A stretch of DNA of 64,000 nucleotides, taken from the NCBI GenBank assembly GCA_032164245.1, contig JAVMKO010000001.1, positions 12,437,603 through 12,501,602 on the forward strand, given 5' to 3'. The notes below the pieces were generated by a model. That model worked only from the letters and a program-made list of their open reading frames with translations. It was not told the origin of the DNA and did no database searches. This DNA is from Sternotherus odoratus. Taxonomy: Eukaryota; Chordata; Testudines; Kinosternidae. Numbering within the stretch: the first letter of the stretch is position 1; every line of letters starts with the position of its first letter. Below, piece after piece: positions 40,781 to 54,200 of this stretch. Made by a program: the position numbers and the translations under genes.

Positions 40781-42529
40781 ACAGTAGTGTGTTGTCATGC
40801 AAGTACCTCAGATAGATTTTTATTCCCGGGAATAATAGCTGATTATACATGGGATGGAGGAAATCTCAATGATTAACGCTTGGAGTTAGTCTAAACCCAT
40901 TAACAGGTGTGAAGTTGCTGAAAGGCAATATTTCTCAAACACACCTTTCCTTCAAATTACATACTTCATTTTAGTCTACCCCTTTTGATGCCAGAAAAGG
41001 ATAACACTAGACAAGAAACAAGAGTTATCAATCTCCATGTACAGTAAGTCTGCTCCTTTAGCATGTCAGTTAAGTTTCAGAGTGCACATTATGGGTCTAG
41101 TACAGGGTGGAGACTACTCAGATCAGTTTTTGTAGGATGAACAGACAGATTAATACATCACGCAAGCTTTATTCATTAAAAAAGTACTGTTTTCACATTC
41201 ACACAGCCTTAGACTCTCCTGACTTACAGCGTCCTAATATAAATAGCTAAGAGCAACAGCTGAAGTTATTTTAATAAACTATTTTACATGCTCATGCTTA
41301 CAAACAGTAAAACACCCCGTAGCAAAACCAAACCACAAAGCCGGCTATTAACCACTGTCTTTAAACTGGTAAGATAAGGAAAGTATCCTGAAGCGTAGTA
41401 CTTTCCAAACTGCCATTAGACTGCAATGCTCTGAGCAGGTTGTTGCAGATCAAAATTTAACATCCTTTATTTAAAAACACTGCAAAAGACAAACAGGTAA
41501 AGCAAATCAATACAAATTTGCTTTTTATTCCCCTTAACACTGTAACCCTGCCTACTCACTTGCATTACGTGAGTGAGAACCACACATCTTCCCCACCTCT
41601 GGGAACCCAGTGAGCGCTCACATGCTGGTATGTACAGGTAGGAGAAATACGGGAACGGGCCCCAGAGCTCAACATCCACTTCTAACCACCCTCATCTTGC
41701 TCAATTCCTGGGCAGCCTACTGAACACAGAAAGACCTGCAGGATCCCAGAGACCCGATTTTCTCATCCAGGTGGTGCTTACAGTATGTTTACACAGCAAA
41801 GAAAAACCCACGGCTGACCCATGCCAGCCAACTCGGGCTTGCTGGACTCGGGCTGTTTCATTACCATGTAGACTTCTGGAGCCTAAGCTCTAGGACACAT
41901 GCATAAAAACCCTCACATATTTCTCTGCGAGGCAGGAGGGTCCCAGAACCTGGGAGTCCACACAGCAATGAAACAACCACACACAGCATGGAACCCTGCA
42001 AGCCCTGAGATGGTTGGCACGTGTCAGCCACGGGTGTCTAGTTGCTTTGTACACATACTCTTAGGAGCAGGGGGAACAATACACTGCTCTGGTGGGCTTC
42101 CCCAGTACTGCAGAAATTTGAGAGGAAGGGAGAAATCTGTGTGGGTGTGCCTGCAGGCAGATGCATGTTTCACAGCAAGAGGAAAGAACTGAAGAAGGGA
42201 CTGAGAAGAGGCCAAGATTGGAGAGACTGGGTGAAGATGGCTGAGGATTGTGGTAGAAAGCAGAGTTATTTCAGAGTTTTGAAAACCAAGGCAGCAGTGT
42301 TTGAATCTGAAGTGGTTAGGATGCCTAGGAAAACGAGGATGGGAGCAACAGATTGTATTCCTTGAGGCAAGAACGTAATGTTGCTATAGCCTCTCCACTC
42401 CCCCCTTTAAAAGAGTAGGGACAGAGAAAGCCAATAGGAGAAAGCTAATATGGGAGCCAGATAAGGATTTCAGAAGAGGCAGAATCAAAATAAGGATGAA
42501 GCCTGGCAAAAATCTGGGAATTGTGACAT
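40781..42529. other. Gene-free DNA (probable intron)
   Basis: No supported exon or complete repeat. A segment near 41,780-41,880 (GTTTACACAGCAAAG to CATGTAGACTTCTGG) looks like a short decayed MITE. Confidence 0.4.
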
Positions 42530-42852
42530 ACCAACATATAGACCATAACCCCGCACCCCCCAGGACTCTACCCACCATCTCCAACCCACCCTGCTCCCTG
42601 ACTGACCTGACCCCTGTCCATATCCCCACTCCCTGACAGGCCCCCAGGGACTCCCATGCTTATCCAACCCCTCTGCCCTTTCACCATGCCGCTCAGAGCA
42701 GCATGTCAAGCAGCTGCGTGGCCCGGCCGGAGCCAGACACACCGTTGTGCTAACCCAGGAGTTACAGGGGAGGGGCTGGGGGCTAGCCTCCCTGGCCGGG
42801 AGCTCAGGGGCTGGACAGGATGGCCCCATGGGCTGTAGTTTGCCCATCTCAG
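42530..42852. mobile_element. Right part of a hAT-like MITE
   Basis: C-rich sequence similar to 33,840-34,290 (CCTGACTGACCTGACCCCTG and CCATATCCCCAC words), ending with GGGCTGTAGTTTGCCCATCT, the right terminus of the CAGGGGTGGGCAAAC family. The left terminus is missing. Confidence 0.6.
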
Positions 42853-45800
42853 ATATACAGCCTGTCTATACTTGGACAATTACGAATCTTAGACAAAGAC
42901 ATGTTAAGATGAATGCAGTCAACTTTAAAGTGGAGCTGTGAAGTGAAGAGAAGTTGGGATCCAAGATGACAGAGATTTCTGGCCTTTAGAGTAAAGTTGA
43001 AAGAAGAGAGAAATGCAAGAAGATGGGTCAAAAGGACAGCTGTATGGAGAGTTATACATGCTGTATCCTTGCACAATAGCAGAAACAGGAAATTATGTTA
43101 GCAGATCTAAATTTTCCCTTGTTAAGCCTACTTTTATTTCTTAGCATTAATAAAACAGGCTTTATTATGGGATTTTTAATGAATATTTGGGTAATAAAAA
43201 TCCCAACATCCTGTTATTGTCTTTATGCTTCATTTCTCATTTAAATTGGCCATAGAAAAAAATCACTGATGTAAAAGAAGTGATCCCAAAACTGTCATGA
43301 CAAATGGTTTCACTGAAATCCAATTTGATTAGGTTTGTCAACCAGTAAAATTCACAAGAAGTGTCTTCTTACAGAGCATTAGGTATACAACCCCACAAGT
43401 GAAAGAGTTTCTAGTACTGAGACTAATTGGTGAGGTTTACTCTTCTCCCAAACAAACCACCCCTTAGAAGCCTGCTCTTTGATGTAGCTCAGATACTTAT
43501 TTCCTCTTTCCATGATAAACTTCTGAAAAAGCAATTAGTCTTTAAGCTGTCGCTATTAAAAGGAGGGGGCTTTTTAAAAAGCAAACTAAAGGTTAAAGAT
43601 GGCATGAAAATAACTATTTCTGTGCTCAAATTTCTTCTTTGCAATTTCTGTTGCATTTAGTAATAGATGATTTATATCTTTAAAACACAGGCCCAAATGT
43701 CATATGTTGTTTATTGTATTCTTCTCCAGACCTGAAGAAGAGCTCTGTGTAAGTTCAAAAGCTTGACTCTCTCACCAACAGAAGACAGTCCAACAAAAGA
43801 TATTACCTCACCCACCTTGTGTCTCTAATATTCTCAGACCAAAATGGCTGCAACAATGCTGCAGAATATATAAACAAATCAGTTAAGCAATCTGAATATA
43901 GTTTAAACCATTTTGGCTTTCTGGTCTTCTGAGATATATTTCCCAAAAGTATTAAATATTTTAAAACAGTATGTATTTGAAACAAGGACCTACACCTGAG
44001 ATTTATACTAGAATAGTTTAGTAGTGAGGCTATCCTTCCGACACAAAGACTAAACATTATGACGACTTATGTGAAAGTATCAGATTGACAGTTTTAAGGA
44101 CTGAAATCCTAACATTATGCACAGAATCAGTGCAGAACAGGAAGTGGTAGTGCAAACTTTCCCCACTCTAGTCCACCAATGATCCTCAACCTCAATCTGG
44201 AAGGACAATATCCTGAGGGAGCTGATGGTAGATTGGAATTCTTGTTGCATCTCAGTAGAAACCCAAAACTTACTGGGCATAAAGACAGAGTAAGAACAGC
44301 AGGTCCTGATACTAAGCAAGCAGAAAATCTCACAACAATAAAATTCCTTTGGTTTATGGTCCAAGATCTTGCAAGAATTTAATAACTAGAAGTAGGAGGT
44401 CAGCAAACGTATTTGTACTCCTAGTTCACCACACAAACAGGAGACTTGGGGGAGCAGCAAGGAACAGAGATCTTTTATTATATTTAATTCTACAATTTAC
44501 AATGTCCAGACATTACAGCAATAAGTATAGCATGTGTATCTAGACAAAAATACAGCATGCAAATTAACTAGACAAGGTAATGATTGCTTGAGATCTCAGA
44601 CGTCACAGTAATACTGCTTAAGAATGACTGAACTACTGACATGACTGACTAGATCAGGCAAACTACGGCCCCCTGAAAAGGAACTGTATCAAATTTAGAA
44701 ACTAAAATCTTTAAACAAACTGGTTAACCAAAGAGATTAAATCCTGTTTTTAAGGGTCTCAACACAACCAGGCCTTGAACTGGAACAGCTGGTACCTAAG
44801 CACCAACTGCCATCTTTTCCCACATCTCTCCTGATACGGATGCCACTGACCAAACACAACAAGTGCTAAAAAGTTAAAGCGAGAACCAGCAATTAAGGCC
44901 ACAATACATGGAAGACTAGTCTGCCATGTGTGGAGGGGCTGTCTAATCTGTGTCTTTAGCCTGATTAAAACTTCACATCAGTAACATTCAGTTACACAGG
45001 GGATCCTTGCAGAACTGCCCCTCTGAAACACCCACCCCCCCCCTCCAAGTTATAGATGCCACAGTTAATTTTAAAACATTTCAGCAGGATGACTATCTGT
45101 CAGTAGCTTTTCGGCACATGACAAATGTTGAGGTTTATGTCATCGCTAACAGCATAGGAGTATGGGTGAAACATGATGCCGATTTCTCCACCACTTGCAG
45201 GTTGTTGAAAATCCTCATACAAATATTTATTTAAAAGCAATCTCAGACTGAGATTCCAATATAACACACCCAGAACTTTTACTGGCATGAATCCAACCAG
45301 GAAGTTTTAGAACAAAAAAACCCTACCTTCCTTAAACAAGCATGCTGCTATTTTTAGTAAATATTACGGTCATTGAGCCCTGGGACTCGTTACTGTGTGA
45401 AACAAACCCCACAGTGTGTCAGTCTGATCAATAATAGGCACACACGGAAAATGAAGACAGGAGAGAGCATCCGTCACGTAAATGGAAAAACAAATATGCT
45501 GCTTTACGAACTCACTCTCACATTAGAAAAGTAGCGCTTATTGAACAAGAAATTCCTAACCTAGAGGCCACATAGCAATACCCTTGTTCACAGTGAATAG
45601 TACTTTTCACCACAAGTCTCTGAAGTCAATAGGAGTAAGGTGTGAGTAAAGGGTATCTCAAAGGGGCCCTAAGCATTAAAGCATTCTTCAAGATTGTGTT
45701 CACTATTCTGTGGCCCCTTATTTACGGTGTGTGAGAGAGAGAGACAGACAGACAAAACAAGGAAATGTTTTTCTTAAGCCTGAGGTGGGAGTCGCATAGG

Positions 45801-46262
45801 GGTGCAGAACTTCTACCAGACCTGCTGCATCATACAGTGCCCTGGGAGTCCACTCCACTCCCTCCATGGCAGGCACTGCTCACTTGTCAGTCACGTACAA
45901 GGGCCTGTTTCCCTTGGGGAACACAGTGGAGCCAGGGGCTGGGCACTGCATGAGCCTGCAGAAGCAGCAGACCCAGAATGGGTTCTCAGGACTCACTCCC
46001 AGCCTCAGTGACTGTCAGAGAACTCTCACCACTGAAACCCTCCAACTTCATTGAATTTCACTGTATTCCCAGCCATGGATCCCCAGTGCACCCCTCAGCT
46101 CACTATTACCAGAGATTCCTCAACCTGAACCTGTGAAACCTCCAATCCATCCTGCCAAACTCCGGTATGTATTTTGTTTTACTAATTTGTATGAAGCTTG
46201 TTGCCACATTTAAACTCCCCATGTAAATATAAATAGCTTAAGCTAAAAATGGCATGTAATTA
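42853..46262. other. Gene-free DNA (probable intron)
   Basis: Several short frames exist on both strands (for example 43,803-44,057, 44,080-44,364 and 45,765-46,054) but none has splice signals plus a recognisable domain. No RNA gene was recognised. Confidence 0.4.
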
Positions 46263-46268
46263 TGAAAC

Positions 46269-46272
46269 CTAT

Positions 46273-46311
<39 letters not shown>

Positions 46312-46312
46312 A
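46269..46312. repeat. (AC)n(AT)n microsatellite
   Basis: About 12 AC units directly followed by about 8 AT units. Such compound dinucleotide tracts are usually length-polymorphic. Confidence 0.95.
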
Positions 46313-46696
46313 AATAGAAATTGTGAATTGTCTGAATTGAGTACATGAAAATTTACTTTGGCTGGGGTTATGATAGGCCCCTCACTTTTTTCAGACCGCT
46401 TTAAATATTGCTTATTTATACAGCCCAATCAATATGTAGATAAACATGCCATCAACATGTACAGCAGATACACTTGACAAACACAGAGGAGGTTTCTGGC
46501 TCTTTCCTTACAGATTAAAAAGCACAGTACGTAAATTACAATACAATATACAGTACAGGCAGAGTGGTGCACACCCATTCTATAGCTTGCAAAAGAGAGG
46601 AACGATTTAAAACTTTTTACTCCAAAAATCTGGGCTTAGCTCTCTCCGAAGATCTCTAACTCATTGTGAAAGCCTAAAATTATGTCTTTTTAAATC

Positions 46697-47293
46697 AGGG
46701 GTGGGCAAACTACAGCCCGTGGGCCAGATCCAGCCTGTGACCTGTTTTAAACCAGGCTGCAAGCTGCACCATGTTTGGCCCTGCTCCGGCCAAGGTTGCA
46801 CCACACGGCTTGGCCCTGCTCAGGCCGGGGCACAGGGTGGGGCTGCACCACGAGGTTCAGTCCCGTTCCGGCTCTCCAGCCAGGGCGCAGGATCGGGGAC
46901 CGCACCACACTACTCCTGGAACCTGTAGCATGGTCCCACTCTGGCTTCTATGTGCTCCAATGGGAGCTGCAGGGGCGATGTCTGCACGCAGGGCAGTGTG
47001 CAGAGCTGTCTGGCTGCGCTTCCTCGTACGAGCTGGAGAAGGGACATTCTGCTGCTTCTGGGAGCTGCTTGAGGTAAGCGCCACTTGGAACCTTCACCCC
47101 TTGAGTTCTTCCCACTCCCTATCCTGATCCCCCTCCCGCTCTCTAAAACCCCTCAATCCCAGCCCGGAGCACCTTCCTCCACTCCAAACCTCTCATCCCT
47201 AGCCGCACCCCAACTTTGTGAGCGTTCATGGTCCACCATACAATTTCTATTCCCCAATTTGGCCCTCAAGCCAAAAAAATTTGCCCATCTGGT
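46697..47293. mobile_element. hAT-like MITE (CAGGGGTGGGCAAAC family)
   Basis: The left end is CAGGGGTGGGCAAACTACAG and the right end is AAAAAATTTGCCCATCTG. The flanks TTTTAAAT and TTTTAGAT match at seven of eight bases if one base is allowed at the right junction, consistent with a hAT duplication. The interior is GC-rich, with chance frames on the plus strand at 46,701-47,127. Confidence 0.7.
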
Positions 47294-47466
47294 TTTAGAT
47301 GATTTTAAAATAGAAGTATTTCAGAATGGCATCTAGAAGTAGCTATGAATCTGCAAAAACTCAGACTTCTAATACGCTTAAATTGTGCATCTGCTGGTCT
47401 GGCAGCTGCATTTAAAGGAAAACTCTACTGCTTTTCTAATACGTGTTATTGAGATACATATTTGTA

Positions 47467-47745
47467 AGGCCTGGGCTATACTGGGGGGTGGAGAGGTGTT
47501 TTGAACTAAGATACGCAACTTCAGCTACGCTATTCGTGTAGCTGAAGTTGAAGTATTTTAGTCCGACTTACCTAGCTGTCCTCACAGCAGCGAGTTGATC
47601 GTGGCGCTCCCCCGTCAACTCCACTTACTCCTCTTGCGGAGCTGGAGTTCCGGAGTCAACGGGGAGTGCGTTCGGGGATTGATTTATTGTGTCTAGTTGA
47701 GACACGATAAATCGATCCCCAAAACACTGAACACTACCCACTAAT
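47467..47745. mobile_element. Palindrome-rich MITE, family A copy 2 (opposite orientation)
   Basis: It contains GATACGCAACTTCAGCTACG, AGCTGGAGTTCCGGAGTCAA and GACACGATAAATCGATCCCC, matching the reverse complement order of the copies at 4,724-4,996 and 61,543-61,787. It is more diverged than those two. Confidence 0.7.
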
Positions 47746-48097
47746 CCGGACAGACAGTATTTTACAAAACTGAGAAAGATTTATTTACTTCCCCGCTTCA
47801 AAAAATGTAAAAATGACACTATAGAAAAATATTTTTACCTCCATTTTTGTGCCCTCTTGTTCTCCTATTACAGGAGATTAGCAGTAGCTCTCATAAGAAC
47901 ATAAGAACATAAGAACGGCCATACTGGGTCAGACCAAAGGTCCATCTAGCCCAGCATCCTGTCTACCGACAGTGGCCAATGCCAGGTGCCCCGGAGTGAG
48001 TGAACCTAACAGGTATGATCGAGCGATCTCTCTCCTGCCATCCATCACCCCCCTCTGACAGACAGAGGCTAGGGACACCATTCATTACCCATCCCGG

Positions 48098-51067
48098 CTA
48101 ATAGCCATTTATGGACTTAGCCTCCATGAATTTATCCAGCTCTCTTTTAAACCCTGTTATAGTCCTAGCTTTCACAGCCTCCTCAGGTAAGGAGTTCCAC
48201 AGGTTGACTGTGCGCTGTGTGAAGAAGAACTTCCTTTTATTTGTTTTAAACCTGCTGCATGCCAATTTCATTGAATGGCCCCTAGTTCTTCTATTTTGGG
48301 AACAAGTAAATAACTTTTCCTTATTCACTTCCTCCACTCCACTCATAATTTTATATACCTCTATCATATCCCCCCTTAGTCTCCTCTTTTCCAAGCTAAA
48401 AAGTCCTAGCCTCCTTAATCTCTCTTCATATGGGACCCGTTCCAAACCCCTAATCATTTTAGTTGCCCTTCTCTGAACCTTTTCTAGTGCCAGTATATCC
48501 TTTTTGAGATGAGGAGACCACATTTGTACGCAGTATTCAAGATGTGGGCGCACCATGGATTTGTATAAGGGCAATAAGATATTCTCCGACTTATTCTCTA
48601 TCCCCTTTTTAATGATTCCTAACATCCTGTTTGCTTTTTTGACTGCCGCTGCACACTGCGTGGATGCCTTCAGAGAACTATCCACAATGACTCCCAGGTC
48701 TTTTTCCTGATTGGTTGTAGCTAAATTAGCCCCCATCATATTGTATGTATAGTTGGGGTTATTTTTTCCAATGTGCATTACTTTACATTTATCCACATTA
48801 AATTTCATTTGCCATTTTGTTGCCCAATCACTTAGTTTAGTGAGATCTTTTTGAAGTTCTTCACAGTCTGCTTTGGTCCTTACTACTTTGAGCAGTTTAG
48901 TATCATCTGCAAACTTTGCCACATCACTGTTTACCCCTTCCTCCAAATCATTTATAAATAAGTTGAATAGGATCGGCCCCAGGACTGACCCTTGGGGAAC
49001 ACCACTAGTTACCCCTCTCCATTCTGAAAAAGTTCCATTTATCCCTACCCTTTGTTCCCTGTCTTTTAACCAGTTTTCAATCCATGAGAGGATCTTCCCT
49101 CTTATCCCATGGCAGCTTAATTTACGTAAGAGCCTTTGGTGAGGGACCTTGTCAAAGGCTTTCTGGAAATCTAAGTACACTATGTCCACTGGATCCCCCT
49201 TGTCCACATGTTTGCTGACCCCTTCAAAGAACTCTAATAGATTAGTAAGACACGATTTCCCTTTGGAGAAACCATGCTGACTTTTGCCCAACAATTTATG
49301 CTCTTCTATGTGTCTGACAATTTTATTCTTTACTATTGTTTCAACTAATTTTCCCGGTACGGACGTTAGACTGACTGGTCTGTAATTGCCAGGATCACCT
49401 CTAGAGCCCTTTTTAAATATTGGCGTTACATTAGCTATCTTCCAGTCACTGGGCACAGTAGCCGATTTAAAGGATAGGTTACAAACCCTCGTTAATAGTG
49501 GCGCAATTTCACATTTGAGTTCTTTCAGAACTCTTGGGTGAATGCCATCTGGTCCCGGTGACTTGTTACAGTTAAGTTTATCAATGAGTTCCAGAACCTC
49601 CTCTACCGATACTTCAATTTGTGACAATACCTCAGATTCGTCACCTACAAAAGACAGCTCAGGTTTAGGAATCTCCCTAACGTCCTCAGCCGTGAAGACT
49701 GAAGCAAAGAATTCATTTAGTTTCTCTGCAATGACTCTGTCATCTTTAAGTGCTCCTTTTGTATCTCTGTCATCCAGGGGCCCCACTGGTTGTTTAGCAG
49801 GCTTCCTGCTTCTGACATATTTAAAAAACATTTTATTATTACCTTTTGAGTTTTTGGCTAGCTGCTCTTCAAACTCCATTTTAGCTTTTCTTATTACATT
49901 CTTACACTTTACTTGGCAGTGCTTATGCTCCTTTCTATTTACCTCACTAGGATTAGACTTCCACTTTTTAAAAGATGCCTTTTTCTCTCTCACTGCTTCT
50001 TTTACTTGGCTGTTAAGCCACGGTGACTCTTTTTTAGTTTTCTGGCGTTGTTTTTTAATTTGGGGTATACATTTGAGTTGGGCCTTTATTATGGTATCTT
50101 TGAAGAGAGTCCATGCAGCTTGCAGGGATTTCACTTTAGTCACTTTACCTTTTAATTTCCGTTTAATTAACCCCCTCATTCTTTCATAGTTCCCCTTTTT
50201 GAAATTAAATGCCCCAGTGTTGGGCTTCTGAGGTGTTATTCCCACCATAGGAATGTTAAATGTTATTATATTATGGTCACTATTTCCCAGCAGTCCTTTT
50301 ATAGTTACCTCTTGAACCAGATCCTGCGCTCCACTCAGGACTAAATCCAGAGTTGCCTCTCCCCTTGTGGTTTCCTGTACCAGCTGCTCCAAGAAGCAGT
50401 CATTTAAAGTATCAAGAAATTTCATCTCTGCATTTCGTCCCGAGGTGACATGTACCCAGTCAATGTTGGGATAATTGAAGTCTCCCACTATTATTGGGTT
50501 CTTTATTTTGACAGCCTCTCTAATCTCCCTTAGCATTTCGTCATCCCTATCACTGTCCTGATCAGGTGGTCGATAATAGAGCCCTATTGTTATGTTCTTA
50601 TTTGAGCATGAAATTACTATCCATAGTGATTCTATGGAACATGTGGATTCATTTAAGATTTTTACTTCATTTGATTCTACACTATCTTTTACATAAAGTG
50701 CCACTCCCCCGCCCCCACGACCTATTCTGTCCTTCCGATATATTTTATATCCTGGAATGATTGTGTCCCATTGATTGTCCTCGGTTCACCATGTTTCTGT
50801 GATACCTATTATGTCAATATCCTCCTCTAACACGAGGCACTCTAGTTCACCCATCTTATTATTTAGACTTCTGGCATTTGTGTACAAGCACTTTAAAAAC
50901 TGGTCACTGTTTATCTGTCTGCTCTTCCCTGGTGTGTCAGATTCTTTATGTGAAAATTTCTCATCTGATCTGGCCTCTCCTTTATCCTTTTCCATCCTTT
51001 CCTGTCTAGAACCTAGAGAATCTTTAATGACAGACCCTCCTGTAAGAGAAGTCTCTATCCGATCCAC
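48098..51067 (-). pseudogene. CR1 ORF2: endonuclease-reverse transcriptase with one stop codon
   Basis: From the first Met at 51,067 the frame runs to 48,098 with a single in-frame TGA at 50,788-50,786 (after DIIGITETW, where a second Trp is expected). The APE-type endonuclease occupies the first ~300 residues (LYTNARSLNNK, ITETW, GLYYRPPDQDS, VGDFNYPNIDW, LGNSDHNIITF). RT follows with SPGPDGIHPRVLKEL, YRPVSLTS, IVYLDFQKAFDKVPH, GVPQGSVLGPILFNLFIN and the catalytic FADDTKLL. The C-terminus has LEYCVQMWSPHLKKD. The protein would nick target DNA and prime reverse transcription. Apart from the nonsense codon the frame is open for over 860 codons, so the insertion is relatively young. Confidence 0.93.
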
Positions 51068-51102
51068 GTGCTCCTCTGCAGCAATCGGCTTTCCCCCATC
51101 TC

Positions 51103-51440
51103 TTAGTTTAAAGACTGCTCTGCAACCTTTTTAATGTTAAGTGCCAGCAGCCTGGTTCCACTTTGGTTTAGGTGGAGCCCATCCTTCCTGTATAGGCTCC
51201 CCCTATCCCAAAAGTTTCCCCAGTTCCTAATAAATCTGAACCCTTCCTCTCTACACCATCGTCTCATCCACGCATTGAGACTCTGAAGCTCTGCCTGCCT
51301 ACCTGGCCCTGCGCGTGGAACTGGAAGCATTTCTGAGAAAGCCACCATAGAGGTCCTGGATTTCAACCTCTTTCCTAGCAACCTAAATTTGGCCTCCAGG
51401 ACATCTCTCCTACCCTTCCCTATGTCATTGGTACCTACCT
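51103..51440 (-). pseudogene. C-terminal part of CR1 ORF1 (esterase-like domain)
   Basis: The frame reads EVGTNDIGKGRRDVLEAKF near the 5' truncation and ends with KDGLHLNQSGTRLLA and a stop at 51,103. GTND and DGLHLN correspond to conserved blocks of the SGNH-hydrolase (esterase-like) domain found in CR1 ORF1 proteins, the second carrying the Asp and His of the catalytic site. The N-terminal part, including any zinc-finger domain, is absent because of 5' truncation at about 51,440. Confidence 0.8.
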
Positions 51441-52203
51441 CTCATTTGGTTTGAAAATGTTTTATGTAATTGAGCACTTGCCAGATTAGCTCATCCCAGG
51501 TTTTAGAAGCTTTTTGTCATATGAAAGCCCCGATGTTTTTGCTACCCTCCTTGGGATCATCTCCATTGTACTCTTTTGGGGTGAAAGAATTCATAATATT
51601 GTTTCTCTTACGACATCAAGATCAGAAATTCTCTGCCTTATTATAATGTTTAAGAATATGTCAATTAGCCTCTAACACTTCTAAATTCTAGACCCTGAAA
51701 TGATCATCTGGAATAGCTCTTTTCATTCCAATATTACTTTTCAGTATGTGTCCACCATGCTGCAAATCAAATGAGTTTATCGTGGAATATCTGTCCCTCT
51801 GTTTTCCTTCCATTTATGACAATACAAAATTGAGAGTTTCAAGTTTACAGAGTTGAAAGAGCCACAATTACATTAGAATTCTTAAAGTTTTCAACTTCCT
51901 TCCTGCCCACTTTCTGTGTGAAAATAAAGAACTGCACATTTTTTTCTGAAGGCAATAGTATAAGCTTTAATTACAAGTAACAATTAAACCAGGATTCCTT
52001 GGCACTCTCCCAACTCTTCCCTGGCATATACTATGGTCATTGGACAACCAACACATAAAACTAATCTGCTGAGTATTTTGATGGTTGGTAGACTTTACTT
52101 TAAATGGAAAAAGCTTCATTTCAGTGCATAGATCATTAACTTTTTGTTATGCTGGAACTTACTTAGAAACAGAATTAACAACTTTAAAGAAAGGTTGTCT
52201 TAC
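51441..52203. other. Gene-free AT-rich DNA (intron)
   Basis: No feature was seen between the 5' end of the CR1 and the exon at 52,204. It follows the splice donor of that exon on the minus strand. Confidence 0.45.
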
Positions 52204-52324
52204 CTCCCACCAGTTTTAAAGATTAGATCTGCATTAGGTGCTCCCTTCGGATGCTGGTAACGAGGTCGCCGTTCACGATTAGTATTTGCTGGAGCTGGAC
52301 GCTGTGCCAAAGACTGCAACATCT
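52204..52324 (-). CDS. Coding exon of an unidentified host gene (penultimate?)
   Basis: On the minus strand an acceptor (TATATAAAATTACAG) precedes a 121-base exon that ends in AG followed by a strong donor GTAAGA (52,203-52,198). With the one base left over from the exon at 57,204-57,345 it reads E, MLQSLAQRPAPANTNRERRP, RYQHPKGAPNADLIFKTGG, with no stop. It is basic and Pro/Arg-rich with no domain I recognise. Both intron phases fit the neighbouring exon (phase 1 in, phase 2 out), which chance would rarely give. I do not recognise the gene. The C-terminal style (arginine-rich, near the end of a protein) is an inference from the proposed terminal exon. Confidence 0.75.
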
Positions 52325-53417
52325 CTGTAATTTTATATAAAATGGGTAAACATTTTTTGCCTCTTTTTTATTAAGTGGAATTTACACACACTAAAGAGTA
52401 TAGCAACATTTCTGAAATGCTTATAAACCAATTATTTAAAAACGTTTTGATTCACACTTTCATATATTTATTTGTGGGCAAAACTTTCTTCAAGGCAGCC
52501 AACTCACAAGTGATTCTTTTAAAAACACTTTTGAAATGGCATGGACAGTTTTGGTATTTCCAAGCTATGCTGTAATGTGCACTCTGATTTCCAGAGTACA
52601 CATCTGCGGGATGTTAAGATAGGAGCAGTTGCCAGCAGTGCTTTTCATCATTCATACTTGGTAAGAAAGCTTTGGCCTTTTATTTCCGATACTGGAACCT
52701 GCCTTGGTCATTCACTTCTATGTCACTTAATATTGGACCACTGCAGTGCTATAAGGGGATACCCCTAAAAACTATCCACAAGTAACAGCAAGTGGAAAAA
52801 ACAGCTGCCACTTAAGGACTTACAAATCATTCAGCTAAATCTTCTTTGTACAAGGAGAGAGAAATAATTAACATGACTAGAGTAGACTTCTGGGCAGCTA
52901 AATAGCTAATTTGATAACTTGTGTCTTTATTAGCATACCATGGTGACTATCTTCATAGACCATGAGTTAGTGGTACATTAACATGTTTAATTGAAAGTAC
53001 TTCTGACAGTCCACCTGTACAAGGATATGCATTGTTCAGCAAACATGAACAGATGGAATAAATAAAGGGGAAAAGTGGACTAAGCTGTTAATTAGATTAC
53101 TCTTGAAAGTCTGGTCTGTCTGGTTCTCTAATCTCTGGTAATCTCATTCAACACATGTCCAGCATCTGCTAGAAACTACTTTGTAGTGTACTGGTAGAGT
53201 TTTGCACTGGTTATAGTAATGAAAACTAAAGTCAATTAATGAGATTTCATCATGTTTACAAAAGACAGAAGTTCAGCGAGTACAATGGATGCTCCACCTT
53301 GCCTGTTTACTGTGAAATTATTATTTATTTTAAATATTTTATCAAAGATACGATTAAAATGTGAAACATCCAATTTTGGGGGGATTTGGTAGCTACTGGT
53401 TATTAAACCATGGTATC
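52325..53417. other. Gene-free AT-rich DNA (intron)
   Basis: No feature supported. It lies between two host-gene exons. Confidence 0.45.
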
Positions 53418-54005
53418 CATAAGAACATAAGAATGGCCATACACTGTGCCAAACCAATGGTCTATCTAGCTCAATATCCAGTGCCAGATGCTTTAGAGGG
53501 AACAAACAGAATAGGGCAATTATTGAGTGATCCATGTCACTCGTCCAGTCTCAGCTTCTGGGAGTGAGAAGTTTGTGACACCCAGAGAATGGTGTTGTAT
53601 CCTGACCATCTTGGCTAATAACCACTGATGTACCTATAGTCCATAAACTTATCTAATTCTTTAAAACCCAGTTAAACTTTTGGCCTTCACAACATCCTTC
53701 AGCAAAAAGTTCTACGGGTTGACAGTGGATTGTGTGAAGAAGTTCTTCCTTATGTTTTTTTTAAACCTGCTGCCTATTAATTCCATTGTGTGACCCCCCG
53801 GTGCCTGTATTATGTGACGTGCTCCACCCCCCTAATAATTTTTGTTGCCCTCTGCTGGACTCTTTCCAGTTTATCCACATCCTTTTTGTAGTGTGGGGCC
53901 CAAAATTGGACACAGTACTCCAGATGAGGCCTCATCAATACTGAATAGAGGGGAATGATCACATCCCTCAATCTGCTGGAAATGCCCCTATTTACTCTGT
54001 TTATA
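53418..54005 (-). pseudogene. CR1 LINE 3' fragment
   Basis: It starts with the CATAAGAACATAAGAATGGC tail and continues CTAGCTCAATATCCAG, GGCTAATAACCACTGATG, AAGTTCTTCCTTATG and TTTCCAGTTTATCCACATCC, the order of a CR1 3' UTR and ORF2 C-terminus on the minus strand. It is strongly decayed and 5'-truncated near 54,005. Confidence 0.88.
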
Positions 54006-54200
54006 TTTATACAAGAGCTGACATAAGAATCCTATCCTAAATGAATTACATTTATAAAGATTCTCTATACAAATCAACCAATTGATCATGCCAAAACCAC
54101 GTGCATATTGACCTTAAAAAAATATAATACTAGGAATGCTACAGAATGGAAAAAAAACAGCATCACAATATAGAACTTGTTAAGAGTCTTAGTGTAAAAT

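Larger units (their letters stand above)
47892..51440 (-). mobile_element. CR1 LINE, nearly full ORF2, 5'-truncated in ORF1
   Basis: A 3.55 kb CR1 element on the minus strand. The 3' end is the tail ATAAGAACATAAGAACATAAG (in plus orientation) at 47,892. It contains the C-terminal end of ORF1 (to 51,103), a 35 bp gap, then ORF2 with one nonsense codon. The 5' end is at about 51,440, inside ORF1. No target duplication was evident, which is normal for CR1. The element lies in an intron of the proposed minus-strand host gene, in the same orientation as that gene. Confidence 0.95.
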
